A DNA stretch of 15,035 nt from an uncultured Altererythrobacter sp. (GTDB lineage Bacteria; Pseudomonadota; Alphaproteobacteria; Sphingomonadales; Sphingomonadaceae). Below are positions 1 through 7,317 of the stretch, one piece after another (position 1 is the stretch's first letter; the number at the start of each line of letters is the position of its first letter). The stretch covers positions 1-15,035 of the forward strand of contig CAMPIA010000010.1 of NCBI GenBank assembly GCA_946886175.1. Direction: 5' to 3'. A program made the translations under genes and the position numbers. Below the pieces are notes generated by a model that was given only the letters and a program-made list of their open reading frames with translations, did no database searches and had not been told where the DNA came from.

Positions 1-1
1 G

Positions 2-46
2 CGATATGACGTCGTGGCCTCACCCACGCGCAAGGCGGCGGCATGA
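2..46 (+). CDS. C-terminal end of an upstream gene (partial)
   Basis: Reading in frame from base 2 gives the tail RYDVVASPTRKAAA followed by TGA at 44-46. The stop overlaps the ATG of the glycosyltransferase at 43 in an ATGA arrangement, a common sign of translational coupling inside an operon. Only 14 residues are visible, so the family cannot be identified. The overlap is the main reason to believe this is a genuine gene end rather than a chance open stretch. Confidence 0.4.
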   Translation, partial: RYDVVASPTRKAAA

Positions 47-1119
47 GCCGGATGGAGGCAGTCGTGGCCGAAGCGGACACTGTGCGGCCCTATCCGCACC
101 GGATCGCCATCGTCACCGACGCGTGGGCGCCGCAGATGAACGGTGTGGTGCGCACGCTCGCCACGACCTGCGCGATCCTCCGGCGTCGAGGGCATGCGGT
201 CGAGGTGATCTCGCCCGACCAGTTCCGCTCGGTCCCATGCCCGACATACCCCGACATCCGCCTGGCGGTGCCGCCTCCCGGCATGGTCGGACGGCGGCTC
301 GCGGCGACCGCGCCCGATGCGATCCATATCGCCACCGAGGGGCCGCTCGGCCTGGCGGCGCGCCGCCACTGCGTGGCCCGCGGCATCCCCTTCACCACCG
401 CCTACCACACGCAGTTCCCCGACTACCTGGCGCAGCGCACCGGCCTGCCGCCGGGCCTGTTCTGGCGCTACATCCGCTGGTTCCATGCGCCCGCGCGCCA
501 GGTGCTGGTCGCGACGGAGAGCATTCGCGGCGAACTGCGCGCGCACGGGCTCGCGCACCTCCATCACTGGAGCCGGGGCGTCGATCTTGCCTGCTTCCAC
601 CCGGGCGCCCCCGCGCCGCCCGAATTCGCGGGCCTGCCGCGCCCGATCCAGCTCTACGTCGGCCGCGTGGCGGCCGAGAAGAACCTCGAGGCGTTCCTTG
701 CGGGCGGCTATCCCGGCAGCAAGGTCGTCGTCGGCGACGGGCCCGCCTTGGCCGAGCTGCGCGCGCGATTTGCCGATGCGCGCTTTCTCGGCCGCCGCAA
801 CGGCGAAGCGCTCGCCGGATGCTACGCCCACGCCGACGTGCTCGTCTTTCCCAGCCGCACCGACACCTTCGGCCTGGTGATGATCGAGGCGCTCGCCTGC
901 GGGACGCCGGTCGCAGCCTTTCCTGCGCCGGGGCCGCGCGACATCATCACCGACAAGGTCGGCGCGCTGTCCGACGACCTCGACCGCGCGATCGCCGCAG
1001 CGCTCTTCAGCGACCGCGCCGATTGCGCCGCACTCGGCGCTAGCTATTCGTGGGATGCGGCGACCGACCAGTTCGTCGCCGGCCTCGCCGCGCTGGCGGA
1101 GGAGCCGCTGGCCGCCTGA
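43..1119 (+). CDS. GT4-family glycosyltransferase (MgtA-like, GT-B fold)
   Basis: A 358-residue retaining glycosyltransferase of the GT4 type, expected to move a sugar from a nucleotide-sugar donor to a lipid or glycan acceptor at the inner membrane. The N-terminal acceptor domain opens with RIAIVTDAWAPQMNGVVRT (about 20-38), including the NGV loop typical of this family. The C-terminal donor domain starts near residue 202. It carries GRVAAEKN (207-214), with the phosphate-contacting Arg208 and Lys213, and the family's EX7E motif in the form D274-TFGLVMI-E282, so Asp replaces the first Glu. There is no signal peptide. The ATG at 43 is favoured because it overlaps the preceding stop. Length and motifs resemble alpha-mannosyltransferase or glycolipid synthases in sphingomonads, but the actual sugar and acceptor cannot be read from sequence. 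A terminator-like hairpin follows at 1166. Confidence 0.88.
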   Translation: MSRMEAVVAEADTVRPYPHRIAIVTDAWAPQMNGVVRTLATTCAILRRRGHAVEVISPDQFRSVPCPTYPDIRLAVPPPGMVGRRLAATAPDAIHIATEGPLGLAARRHCVARGIPFTTAYHTQFPDYLAQRTGLPPGLFWRYIRWFHAPARQVLVATESIRGELRAHGLAHLHHWSRGVDLACFHPGAPAPPEFAGLPRPIQLYVGRVAAEKNLEAFLAGGYPGSKVVVGDGPALAELRARFADARFLGRRNGEALAGCYAHADVLVFPSRTDTFGLVMIEALACGTPVAAFPAPGPRDIITDKVGALSDDLDRAIAAALFSDRADCAALGASYSWDAATDQFVAGLAALAEEPLAA

Positions 1120-1165
1120 ACGCTTGCGCTCGCATCGCGCATCGCCTAGATCGAGCCCATGCTAC

Positions 1166-1197
1166 GGCCGCTCCGCGAGGGGCGGCCCTTATATTTT
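1166..1197 (+). terminator. Intrinsic terminator-like hairpin with GNRA tetraloop
   Basis: GGCCGCTCC (1166-1174) pairs with GGGGCGGCC (1179-1187) to give nine base pairs with one G-U wobble, closed by the loop GCGA, a GNRA tetraloop. The T-rich stretch CTTATATTTT (1188-1197) follows at once. This is the classic form of a rho-independent terminator, 46 bases after the glycosyltransferase stop. It ends only 16 bases before the ATG of the next gene, so it may instead act as an attenuator or leader hairpin of that gene. Confidence 0.65.
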
Positions 1198-1213
1198 CAG
1201 GACAGTTTTCGCC

Positions 1214-1927
1214 ATGCCCCAACCGACCCCGCTCATGCCGCACGCGACCGCCACCTGGCTGATCGACAACACCTCGCTCGGCTTCACCCAGATCGCCGAG
1301 TTCTGCGGCCTGCACATCCTCGAAGTCCAGGCGATGGCCGACGACCTTGCGGGCAGCAAGTACACCGGGCGCGATCCGGTCCACTCGGGCGAGCTGACCC
1401 AGGCGGAGATCGAGCGCGGACAGAAAGATCCAGGCTATTCGCTCAAGATGCAGAAGGCGCCGGTCGAGGTCACCCGCACCAAGGGGCCGCGCTACACGCC
1501 GGTTTCGAAGCGGCAGGACAAGCCCGACGGAATCGCCTGGATCCTGCGCAGTCACGGGGAGATTTCCGACGCGCAGATCTCCAAGCTGATCGGCACCACG
1601 CGCAACACGATCACCGCCATCCGCGAGCGCAGCCACTGGAACATCCAGAACATCCAGCCCAAGGATCCGGTGACGCTCGGCCTGTGCTCGCAGCGCGAGC
1701 TCGATGCGGTCGTGGCGAAGGCGGCGAAGAAGGCCGGCAACGAAGGCGAGCCGGTCGTGGCCGTCGATTCGGGCACCGATCGCGAAAAGCTGATCGCCGA
1801 ACTGCGCGCCGAACGCGACGCCAACGTCAAGGCCGCCGCCGAAGCGGCGCAGGAAGCCGAAGCCGCGGCCTGGCTCGAGGCCAAGCGCGCCTCCGAGAGC
1901 GAAGGCGAGGGCGAAGAGCCGCTCTGA
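1214..1927 (+). CDS. trcR: DUF1013-family cell-cycle transcriptional regulator (TrcR-like)
   Basis: A 237-residue protein of the alphaproteobacterial DUF1013 (COG3820) family, annotated in Caulobacter-type genomes as the cell-cycle transcriptional regulator TrcR. The conserved core runs from about residue 12 to 160. It begins with a helix-turn-helix-like segment (TWLIDNTSLGFTQIAEFCGL, 14-33). A second HTH-like stretch lies around 104-140 (PDGIAWILRSHGEISDAQISKLIG onward), followed by HWNIQNIQPKDPVTLGLCSQ (141-160). The tail (about 187-237) is a charged Ala/Glu-rich helix, probably coiled coil, and is not strongly conserved. The ATG at 1214 is chosen because homologous sequence starts right after it; AGGA at 1199-1202 is a weak, rather distant ribosome site. 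In-frame codons upstream run through the terminator hairpin and look non-coding. The family assignment is from memory of its motifs; the TrcR role is known only from relatives. Confidence 0.85.
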   Translation: MPQPTPLMPHATATWLIDNTSLGFTQIAEFCGLHILEVQAMADDLAGSKYTGRDPVHSGELTQAEIERGQKDPGYSLKMQKAPVEVTRTKGPRYTPVSKRQDKPDGIAWILRSHGEISDAQISKLIGTTRNTITAIRERSHWNIQNIQPKDPVTLGLCSQRELDAVVAKAAKKAGNEGEPVVAVDSGTDREKLIAELRAERDANVKAAAEAAQEAEAAAWLEAKRASESEGEGEEPL

Positions 1928-2125
1928 CGCCTCGCTCGCGCATTTCTCGATTACGGCGGTATAGCGCCGCGCGATCTGAGCATTCGCGCGTAGAGCGCGC
2001 GGCGACATTGCGCTTCCACCGTAGGCGGTCTGCGGGAGACGGCCGCTACCGGGTTGGACGCGAAGCGGGAGGCGGCGCTCGACTACAGCGCAACAGATCG
2101 CCGCGCTGTTGCGTGAGGCGACTCG
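1928..2125. other. Convergent intergenic region with weak inverted repeat
   Basis: This lies between two gene ends that face each other. The only structure I see is CGCCGCGCG (1965-1973) matched by CGCGCGGCG (1996-2004), a 9-bp inverted repeat with a 22-base loop and no T-run. It could be a bidirectional terminator, but the evidence is weak. No small gene is supported here. Confidence 0.25.
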
Positions 2126-3487
2126 TCAATGTTCGTGGCCGGCACGCCACAGACTCTGGGTCAGCGGCTCCACGAGATAAGACAGCGCGGTGCGCTCGCG
2201 CAGGGGTATCATGACTTCCGCCGGCACGCCCGCGCGCAGGCCGGTGTTGCCACGAATCGAGCGGATCTTGTCCAGCTCCGAAGACGGGACGTTCACCTCG
2301 AGTTTGAAGTAGCGTATCCCGGTCCGCTCGTCTTCGAAGCTATCGGCGGAAATCTTGGATACGCGACCGCTGAGGATCGGCAGGTTGCGTTCCTGGATGC
2401 CCGAGAATCTGACCTGCGTCCGCATCCCTATGTCCAGGTCGTCCGCATCGGTGGGCGACGCTTCCGCTTCCACCACGAGCGTCCGGTCCTGCGGCACGAT
2501 CTCCATCAGCATTTCGCCCGCGGCGACCACCCCGTCAACGGTGAACACGCGCAGGCCGACCACCCGCCCCGCCGAAGGGGCCCGCACGGCGGAGCGCGCA
2601 ATCTGTTCGCGCGCCGCGATCAGGCGCGGCTGCAATTCATCCAGGCGCACCTGGACCTCGCGCAATTGCAGCGCCACTTCCTCCATCATCTGCCGGTCCA
2701 GAGAAACCGTCTGCAATCGTGCTTCCCCAATGGCCTCGCCCGATCGTGCGATGTCGGCATTGTAGGATCCGTGGTTTCCGTCGAGCTCGGCGCCGGCGCG
2801 CTCGATCGCGCGGATCCGGTTGATCGAGACGAAGCCGCGCGAAACGAGGCTCTGCAGCCCGTCCAGTTCTTCCACGATCAACCGCCTTTGTTCACGATTG
2901 GCCACGATCTGGGCCCCATAGCCGTTGATCTGCTGGCGATGCTGCCGGACCCGCTGCGCAAGCACGCCCCGCTCGGTGGAAATCGACGCCCGGCGCGCGG
3001 CAAAGAGGATCTTCTGCCCCTTCAGCGCGTCGGCGGCCAAGGATCGATCGCCCGGTTCGAGGTCGCGGAATTCGGCGGGCTCAGGCACCGATCCGAGGCC
3101 ATCGCGTTCCGCCAGCAAGCGTTCGCGCTGTGCGAGCAGCGCGATTATCTCGCCCGTCAGACCCCGTTCGGCCGCGATTATATCCGACGCCGAAATCCTG
3201 AGCAGGACCTGGCCCTTGCGGACCATCGCTCCTTCGGAAACATGGATGTGGGTCACGATGCCGCCGTCGCGGTGCTGCACGGCCTGCCGATTGCCCGAAA
3301 CGGCCACCACCCCTGTGGCCATGGCCCCGGCATCGAGCGGTATGAAAGCGGCCCAGCCAAGCAGACCGCCAAAAAACAGCGCCGTGATCGTCCCGCCGAA
3401 GCGAAACTCGCGGCCGGCCGAATCCTCCGACTCGGGTTCGGGCTCGGGTTCGCGGACGATCAAAGCGTGTGAGGACATATCGTTCAC
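2126..3487 (-). CDS. prtE: Type I secretion membrane-fusion protein (HlyD/PrtE family)
   Basis: A 453-residue periplasmic adaptor that links the inner-membrane ABC transporter to an outer-membrane TolC-type channel. The first 29 residues are cytoplasmic and acidic, followed by one transmembrane helix at about 30-50 (GGTITALFFGGLLGWAAFIP). The first half of the lipoyl/barrel-sandwich domain is at about 62-98, with the family motif VQHRDGGIVTHIHVSEG at 70-86. A long coiled-coil hairpin spans about 105-295, and the second lipoyl half follows (VRAPSAGRVVGLRVFTVDG, 301-319). A beta-barrel domain lies at about 335-430, and the C-terminal end PLTQSLWRAG is typical of HlyD-family proteins. Length is normal for PrtE/AprE-type adaptors. 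Its ATG overlaps the stop of the transporter gene by four bases (ATGA), so the two are surely co-translated. The probable cargo is the RTX haem peroxidase at 7318. A start at Met4 is also possible. Confidence 0.95.
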   Translation of the reverse strand: MNDMSSHALIVREPEPEPESEDSAGREFRFGGTITALFFGGLLGWAAFIPLDAGAMATGVVAVSGNRQAVQHRDGGIVTHIHVSEGAMVRKGQVLLRISASDIIAAERGLTGEIIALLAQRERLLAERDGLGSVPEPAEFRDLEPGDRSLAADALKGQKILFAARRASISTERGVLAQRVRQHRQQINGYGAQIVANREQRRLIVEELDGLQSLVSRGFVSINRIRAIERAGAELDGNHGSYNADIARSGEAIGEARLQTVSLDRQMMEEVALQLREVQVRLDELQPRLIAAREQIARSAVRAPSAGRVVGLRVFTVDGVVAAGEMLMEIVPQDRTLVVEAEASPTDADDLDIGMRTQVRFSGIQERNLPILSGRVSKISADSFEDERTGIRYFKLEVNVPSSELDKIRSIRGNTGLRAGVPAEVMIPLRERTALSYLVEPLTQSLWRAGHEH

Positions 3488-5241
3488 GGCTGCCTCCTGT
3501 CTGCCATCGGCACCACATTCATTCGGGCTGCGCGCTCGCGCATGCTTTCGAGGATTTCGGCGCGCGGCCCGGTTTCGGTGACGGCGCCGTCCTGGAGGAC
3601 GAGCAGGGTGTCGGCATCGGCCAGGATCGACGCCCGGTGGGCAACGATCATGATTGCGGTCCGCTTCAGCCGCGAAGCCGCTACGGCGCGCAGCAAGGCC
3701 GCTTCGCCTTCAGCATCCAGCCAGGCATTGGGCTCGTCCAGAATCAAGATCTTGGGTGATCCGTAGAGCGCGCGCGCCAGTGCGACGCGCTGGGCCTGTC
3801 CCGCCGAAAGCTGATGTTGCCCCTCGCCCAGCGGGGTATCGTAGCCCTTGGGCAGACGCAGGACCATTTCGTGGATGCCGGCCTGCTGGGCGGAGCGGAT
3901 CACTTCCGCGTCGATGATGTCGCGCGGCTCGCACCGGTCTTCGGCAAAGCGCGAGATATTTTCGCCGATCGTGCCCGGCAGTAGCGCGCTGTCCTGCGGC
4001 AAGTAGCCGATGTGCCGGGCGAGTGCGTCGAAATCCCAGTCGGTGATCTTCGCGTCATCGATCCTGACTTCCCCGGCGTCGGGAGGAAGGCCGCCAGCTG
4101 CAACGCGGGCGAGCTGGCTCTTGCCAGCGCCCGACGGCCCTATCACTCCGAGCACTTCGCCGGGGGTAAGCTTGAGGCAGACGTTCTTGAGCAGGAAAGC
4201 ATCGCCGGCCGGGCTGCGGACTGTGATCCGGTCCAGCTCCAGCCTTCCCTCGGGCTCCGGCAGGGCGGTACGCTGCGCCTGCGGGTCGTCGGTGCTTTCG
4301 AAAAGTCGGGCGAGCGCGGCCATCGCCTGGCGGGCCTGGACGAGTGCAGGCCAGTGGCCGGCGATCTGTTCAATCGGCTGCAACGCGCGGTTGAGCAGGA
4401 CCGATGCGGCGATGATCGCGCCGACCGATATCCGCCCTTCGATCGCCAGCCACGCGCCCGCGCCGAGCGCGAGCGACTGCATGAACATGCGAATAAACTT
4501 GACCAGAGAATTGTAGCGATTGCCGGCGAATTGCACCTCGGATGCGGCCTCGAGACCCTGCTCGCGTTCTTTGATCTGGCGCACCACCAGGCTGCCGCGC
4601 ATGCCCAGAATGCGGATCACCTCCGACTTGCCGACCATCGTTTCCTGACGAAGGTAGGCGGCGGCATTCGCGGCATGCGCGCGATCGGACAGCGGCTTGT
4701 TGGCGCGTTCGTTGCGAAGGGCGAGAAATACGAGGATCGCCGCGCCGAGCACGATCATGCCGCCGAGTGCGGGGTGGATCATGAACGCTACGACGAAGTA
4801 GAGCGGCGTCCACGGGAGGTCGAACAGCGCTATGGCCGCCTGCCCCCCTAACGCTTGGCGCAGAACGTCGAACTCGCGCATCGCCTGGCTGGTGGACGTC
4901 GTGTCCGGCTTCACCTGACGGCGCGACATCAGCCGGTTGAAGATCTCGCCCGCGAGCAGGCGGTTGAGGCGCAGCGACGCGCGCATCATCACGCGGGAGC
5001 GGGCGCCGTCCAGCGCTGCGAGGCTTGCCAGTGCGATCGCGACGATCACCGTTAGCCAGATCAGCGTTTGGATCCCGCTGGTGGGGACCACCCGGTCGTA
5101 GACCTGCATCATGTACAGCGTGGGTGCGAGATAGAGGATGTTGACCAGTGCGCTGAAACCAGCGGCAAGCGCGAAATGCCGCTTGCACGCCGCAGCCGCC
5201 CGTTCGAGCGGTTGGGGAACAGTGGTGCCCAGGATTTTCAT
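3484..5241 (-). CDS. prtD: Type I secretion ABC transporter, permease/ATPase (PrtD family)
   Basis: A 585-residue fused permease and ATPase that powers one-step export of RTX proteins from cytoplasm to outside. The N-terminal half holds the type I ABC exporter membrane domain, with hydrophobic helices near 24-46, 57-77, 136-155, 160-176, 252-266 and 271-284. The nucleotide-binding domain starts near 333. It carries Walker A GPSGAGKS (368-375), Q-loop Gln416, signature LSAGQ (478-482), Walker B ILILDEP (498-504) and switch His535, so it looks fully active. There is no N-terminal C39-peptidase-like domain, which fits the PrtD/AprD branch rather than HlyB. The start at 5241 is backed by a strong GGAGGA ribosome site about eight bases upstream. 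It lies 100 bases after the response regulator stop and overlaps the adaptor start, so regulator, transporter and adaptor may share a transcript. No TolC homologue is present in the window. Confidence 0.96.
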   Translation of the reverse strand: MKILGTTVPQPLERAAAACKRHFALAAGFSALVNILYLAPTLYMMQVYDRVVPTSGIQTLIWLTVIVAIALASLAALDGARSRVMMRASLRLNRLLAGEIFNRLMSRRQVKPDTTSTSQAMREFDVLRQALGGQAAIALFDLPWTPLYFVVAFMIHPALGGMIVLGAAILVFLALRNERANKPLSDRAHAANAAAYLRQETMVGKSEVIRILGMRGSLVVRQIKEREQGLEAASEVQFAGNRYNSLVKFIRMFMQSLALGAGAWLAIEGRISVGAIIAASVLLNRALQPIEQIAGHWPALVQARQAMAALARLFESTDDPQAQRTALPEPEGRLELDRITVRSPAGDAFLLKNVCLKLTPGEVLGVIGPSGAGKSQLARVAAGGLPPDAGEVRIDDAKITDWDFDALARHIGYLPQDSALLPGTIGENISRFAEDRCEPRDIIDAEVIRSAQQAGIHEMVLRLPKGYDTPLGEGQHQLSAGQAQRVALARALYGSPKILILDEPNAWLDAEGEAALLRAVAASRLKRTAIMIVAHRASILADADTLLVLQDGAVTETGPRAEILESMRERAARMNVVPMADRRQP

Positions 5242-5341
5242 GCCATTTTCCTCCCCCCGCCTGCCATGTGCTGTCGTGTGTCACAGCCGGCGACGGGTCG
5301 CCCGACCGACGGCGCAGCCCCCGCCGCGAGGGCATTGCGGT

Positions 5342-6154
5342 TCAGGCCGCGACCGGTGCCCGGTGCGACGCGAACAGCGCTGCTTCCACCCGATTGTCGA
5401 CCTGAAGTTTGCGCAAGATATGCGTCACGTAATACTTGACCGTCTTTTCGCTCAGCCCCAGCTCGTAGGCGATCTGCTTATTGCTCCGGCCGATCGACAG
5501 AAGGCACAGCACCTGTTCCTCCCGTTCGGTGAAGGCGACGTCACGGCAATTGGTGCTTGGTGAAACGGTGCTTTGGTCGGACAGCCAGGCTAGCACTTGT
5601 CCGACGAGCTGGTGTGAGACGCAACGCTTGCCCTCCGCCACCAGCCGAACACCCTCGATCAGCTCCTGCCCGTTAGTTCCCTTGAGCAGGTATCCCAGCA
5701 CGCCGCAGCGAAACGCATCGGTAATCTTCTGCTGGCCCTCGTCGGTGGACAGCACCAGGACGCGGGCCGGCGCAAGCGCAGCGACGAGCGCTGCAAGCGT
5801 CATCGTATTGTCGGTCGAGCAGGAGATGATTACGATGCCCGGTTGAACCGATGCGGCGAGGCGCAGCGCATCGTCGGCACAGGCGCCTTCGCCGACGATC
5901 TCGAAGGCGCCGTCGGTGCGGAGGGTCTGCACGATCGCCTCGCGAAACAGCGGATGGCTGTCTATTACGACCACGCTGCTGTGGGTGGCTTGGCCGACCT
6001 CGATCATGCCCCGGCTGGCGGCAAGCGCATTGGCCGCGTTGCGCACCGGGGAGCGCGGCCTGAGGGGCACGTCCCGACAAGGCGGCCTGGCCAACAGGCA
6101 CGGGGCGGATGCCCCGCTTTCCCCAGCCAACTCCAGTGAAATTGTCATCCCCAT
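5342..6154 (-). CDS. LuxR/NarL-type response regulator with degenerate receiver
   Basis: A DNA-binding regulator of the NarL/LuxR family, 270 residues with the chosen start. The receiver-like domain begins at about residue 60 (VVVIDSHPLFREA). Only one acid remains in the beta-1 pocket (Asp65-Ser66), and the phosphoacceptor Asp is replaced by Ser111 in GIVIISCSTDN. The switch Lys158 (GYLLKG) is kept. The C-terminal GerE helix-turn-helix spans about 207-263 (FTEREEQVLCLLSIGRSNKQ, then SEKTVKYYVTHILRKL). It is therefore probably not regulated by ordinary phosphorylation. The start is uncertain: ATGs at 6154 and 6148 give an N-terminal extension of about 50 residues before the receiver, while ATG 6007 gives a standard 221-residue regulator; none has a good ribosome site. 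G/C-ending codons across most of the extension favour 6154 or 6148. It lies between a second regulator and the secretion genes, which suggests control of the peroxidase export system. Confidence 0.87.
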   Translation of the reverse strand: MGMTISLELAGESGASAPCLLARPPCRDVPLRPRSPVRNAANALAASRGMIEVGQATHSSVVVIDSHPLFREAIVQTLRTDGAFEIVGEGACADDALRLAASVQPGIVIISCSTDNTMTLAALVAALAPARVLVLSTDEGQQKITDAFRCGVLGYLLKGTNGQELIEGVRLVAEGKRCVSHQLVGQVLAWLSDQSTVSPSTNCRDVAFTEREEQVLCLLSIGRSNKQIAYELGLSEKTVKYYVTHILRKLQVDNRVEAALFASHRAPVAA

Positions 6155-6309
6155 GCCCCCGATCCAAACCAGGAAAGAATCGGCGACCAATTTTCTTGAA
6201 GTTTCTTATCTCGGTGTTGCCGAGTCCAATGTTCTTCCGGGATATACCTGATTGCGCCAACAACCACCCAAATGGAGTATGTGGGTTAGTTTACGGTATA
6301 GACGCAGTA
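6155..6309 (-). promoter_or_regulatory. Intergenic region upstream of the degenerate response regulator
   Basis: This AT-richer 155-bp gap lies between two co-directional regulator genes and may hold a promoter. On the minus strand TTGGGT (6271-6266) and GTATAT (6247-6242) are 18 bases apart, a possible sigma-70-like pair with a poor match. Two small inverted repeats are visible: CTCGG-N5-CCGAG (6210-6224) and ACCCA-N11-TGGGT (6266-6286). The second overlaps the proposed -35 element and could be an operator. All of this is suggestive only. Confidence 0.25.
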
Positions 6310-7023
6310 TTAGCGACCGTTAGCCGGCCCCAGGACCGGGGGCGGTCCAACCGGGTGATGTTTGGCCGGATCGAGTGACGGTTCGATGCGAGCGCGATCG
6401 GCCAGTTCGTGCAACGCGGACACGGCGCCGGCGCGATTGTGCACGCCGAGTGCGCGAAAGGCCGCCTTGAGGTGCACTTTCACTGTACCGTCCGCGATGT
6501 TCAGGCGCCGCGCGATCTCCTTGTTTCCCATTCCGCGCGCCAGCAACTCGAGAATCTCGAGTTGCCGGGATGACAGGGCGGCGCTCGGCGGAACGCCCTT
6601 GGAGCGGTGTCCACTCTGGTCCGCCAGATCGGAGGGATAATAGAGGTGCCCCTCGAACACCGATCTGATGGCGAACAGCAGTTCATCGCGCGACGAGGAT
6701 TTCAGGATATATCCGTGAATGCCGGCCGAGAGTGCCGCCAGGGCGATTTGGCGGTCGAGGCTCGCACTGGTCACGACGATCTTCATCTGGGGAAAAAGCC
6801 TGCGCGCCTGCGCCAGCTTGGAAACCTGGGCGAGATCGGGCAGCTGGAGGTCGACCAACGCCATGGAAACCGTGGGTTCCCGGATGAGGATCGCCAGCGC
6901 CGCGGGGTAATCGGCGCATTCTATCACGCGACCATTGCCGAGCACCTCTCGCACCAGCGATGCCAGTCCCTCGCGGAATAGCGCATGGGCATCGACCACT
7001 AGCGCCTTCGTCTGGACAGTCAT
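6310..7023 (-). CDS. LuxR/NarL-type response regulator
   Basis: A 237-residue transcription factor with an N-terminal receiver (about 5-125) and a C-terminal GerE helix-turn-helix (about 148-204, SSRQLEILELLARGMGNKE then DGTVKVHLKAAFRALGVHN). The phosphoacceptor Asp58 (ALVDLQLPD), Thr85 and Lys108 (GYILKS) are present. The beta-1 acidic pair normally seen as DD is Asp11-Ala12, so Mg binding may be altered. The start at 7023 is well supported by GGAGGG about six bases upstream on the minus strand. It is transcribed away from the RTX haem peroxidase, across a region with clustered inverted repeats, so it is the most obvious candidate to control that promoter and its own. No histidine kinase lies nearby; any partner kinase must be encoded elsewhere. 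The C-terminal 30 residues are proline-rich and not part of the fold. Confidence 0.92.
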   Translation of the reverse strand: MTVQTKALVVDAHALFREGLASLVREVLGNGRVIECADYPAALAILIREPTVSMALVDLQLPDLAQVSKLAQARRLFPQMKIVVTSASLDRQIALAALSAGIHGYILKSSSRDELLFAIRSVFEGHLYYPSDLADQSGHRSKGVPPSAALSSRQLEILELLARGMGNKEIARRLNIADGTVKVHLKAAFRALGVHNRAGAVSALHELADRARIEPSLDPAKHHPVGPPPVLGPANGR

Positions 7024-7157
7024 TCCCGCCCTCCGCGTGTTCGCCTTCGTCGGACCGATTAGGATGGCCGATCGGGCTGGCAGATACTCCCTGCTGCAAG
7101 TGCAGTCACGCCCATTTTTATCTTGTCGTAAACGTCCAACTTTTGTTTCGCGGTTGG

Positions 7158-7210
7158 TTGCGACTTCGGTCCAATTGGTCGCGAGCCTTTGGTCGCAACG
7201 ACTTGCGACC
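7158..7210. promoter_or_regulatory. Cluster of four GGTCGCAA half-sites, putative operator
   Basis: Four copies or near-copies of one 8-base word occur in 53 bases: TTGCGACT (7158-7165, inverted), GGTCGCGA (7177-7184), GGTCGCAA (7191-7198) and TTGCGACC (7203-7210, inverted). The last two form a perfect 8-bp inverted repeat with a 4-base spacer. A direct repeat, GCGAGCCTTTGGTC (7181-7194) and GCGACCTTTGGTC (7205-7217), overlaps it. Such clustered dyads upstream of a divergent promoter usually bind a dimeric regulator; the two LuxR-type proteins encoded next door are candidates. The binding itself is inference. Confidence 0.5.
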
Positions 7211-7287
7211 TTTGGTCAGTGCCAGGCCGGGGCCATGGTCCGTATAGGAAACTGCCCGCTCCCAAGTGAATATGCAGCTTCAATATT

Positions 7288-7301
7288 CGGGAAATTTCCC
7301 G
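7288..7301. repeat. Perfect 14-bp palindrome in the peroxidase leader
   Basis: CGGGAAATTTCCCG is a perfect palindrome that ends five bases before the GGAG ribosome site of the peroxidase gene. It could be a protein-binding operator. As RNA a hairpin would need unpaired central bases, leaving a short stem next to the ribosome site that might affect translation. Confidence 0.45.
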
Positions 7302-7317
7302 GCAGCGGAGAAGCGAC

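Larger units (their letters stand above)
7024..7317. promoter_or_regulatory. Divergent control region between regulator and haem peroxidase
   Basis: This 294-bp region separates two divergent genes and must hold both promoters. From left to right it contains the ribosome site of the regulator (7026-7034), a short inverted repeat CTGCA-AG-TGCAG (7094-7105), an AT-rich stretch (7111-7150), a cluster of GGTCGCAA-like half-sites (7158-7210), a TATAGG sequence at 7243-7248 that could be a weak -10 element without a good -35 partner, a 14-bp palindrome (7288-7301) and the peroxidase ribosome site GGAGAAG (7307-7313). Lack of a good -35 would fit a promoter that needs an activator. Confidence 0.6.

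Noticed and set aside
6..1043. A 345-codon frame overlapping the glycosyltransferase
   Set aside because: Its Arg/Pro-rich product has no domain, while the overlapping frame has clear GT4 motifs.
1040..2008. A 322-codon minus-strand frame opposite the TrcR-like gene
   Set aside because: It covers the terminator hairpin and the antisense of a conserved DUF1013 protein; no domain is visible.
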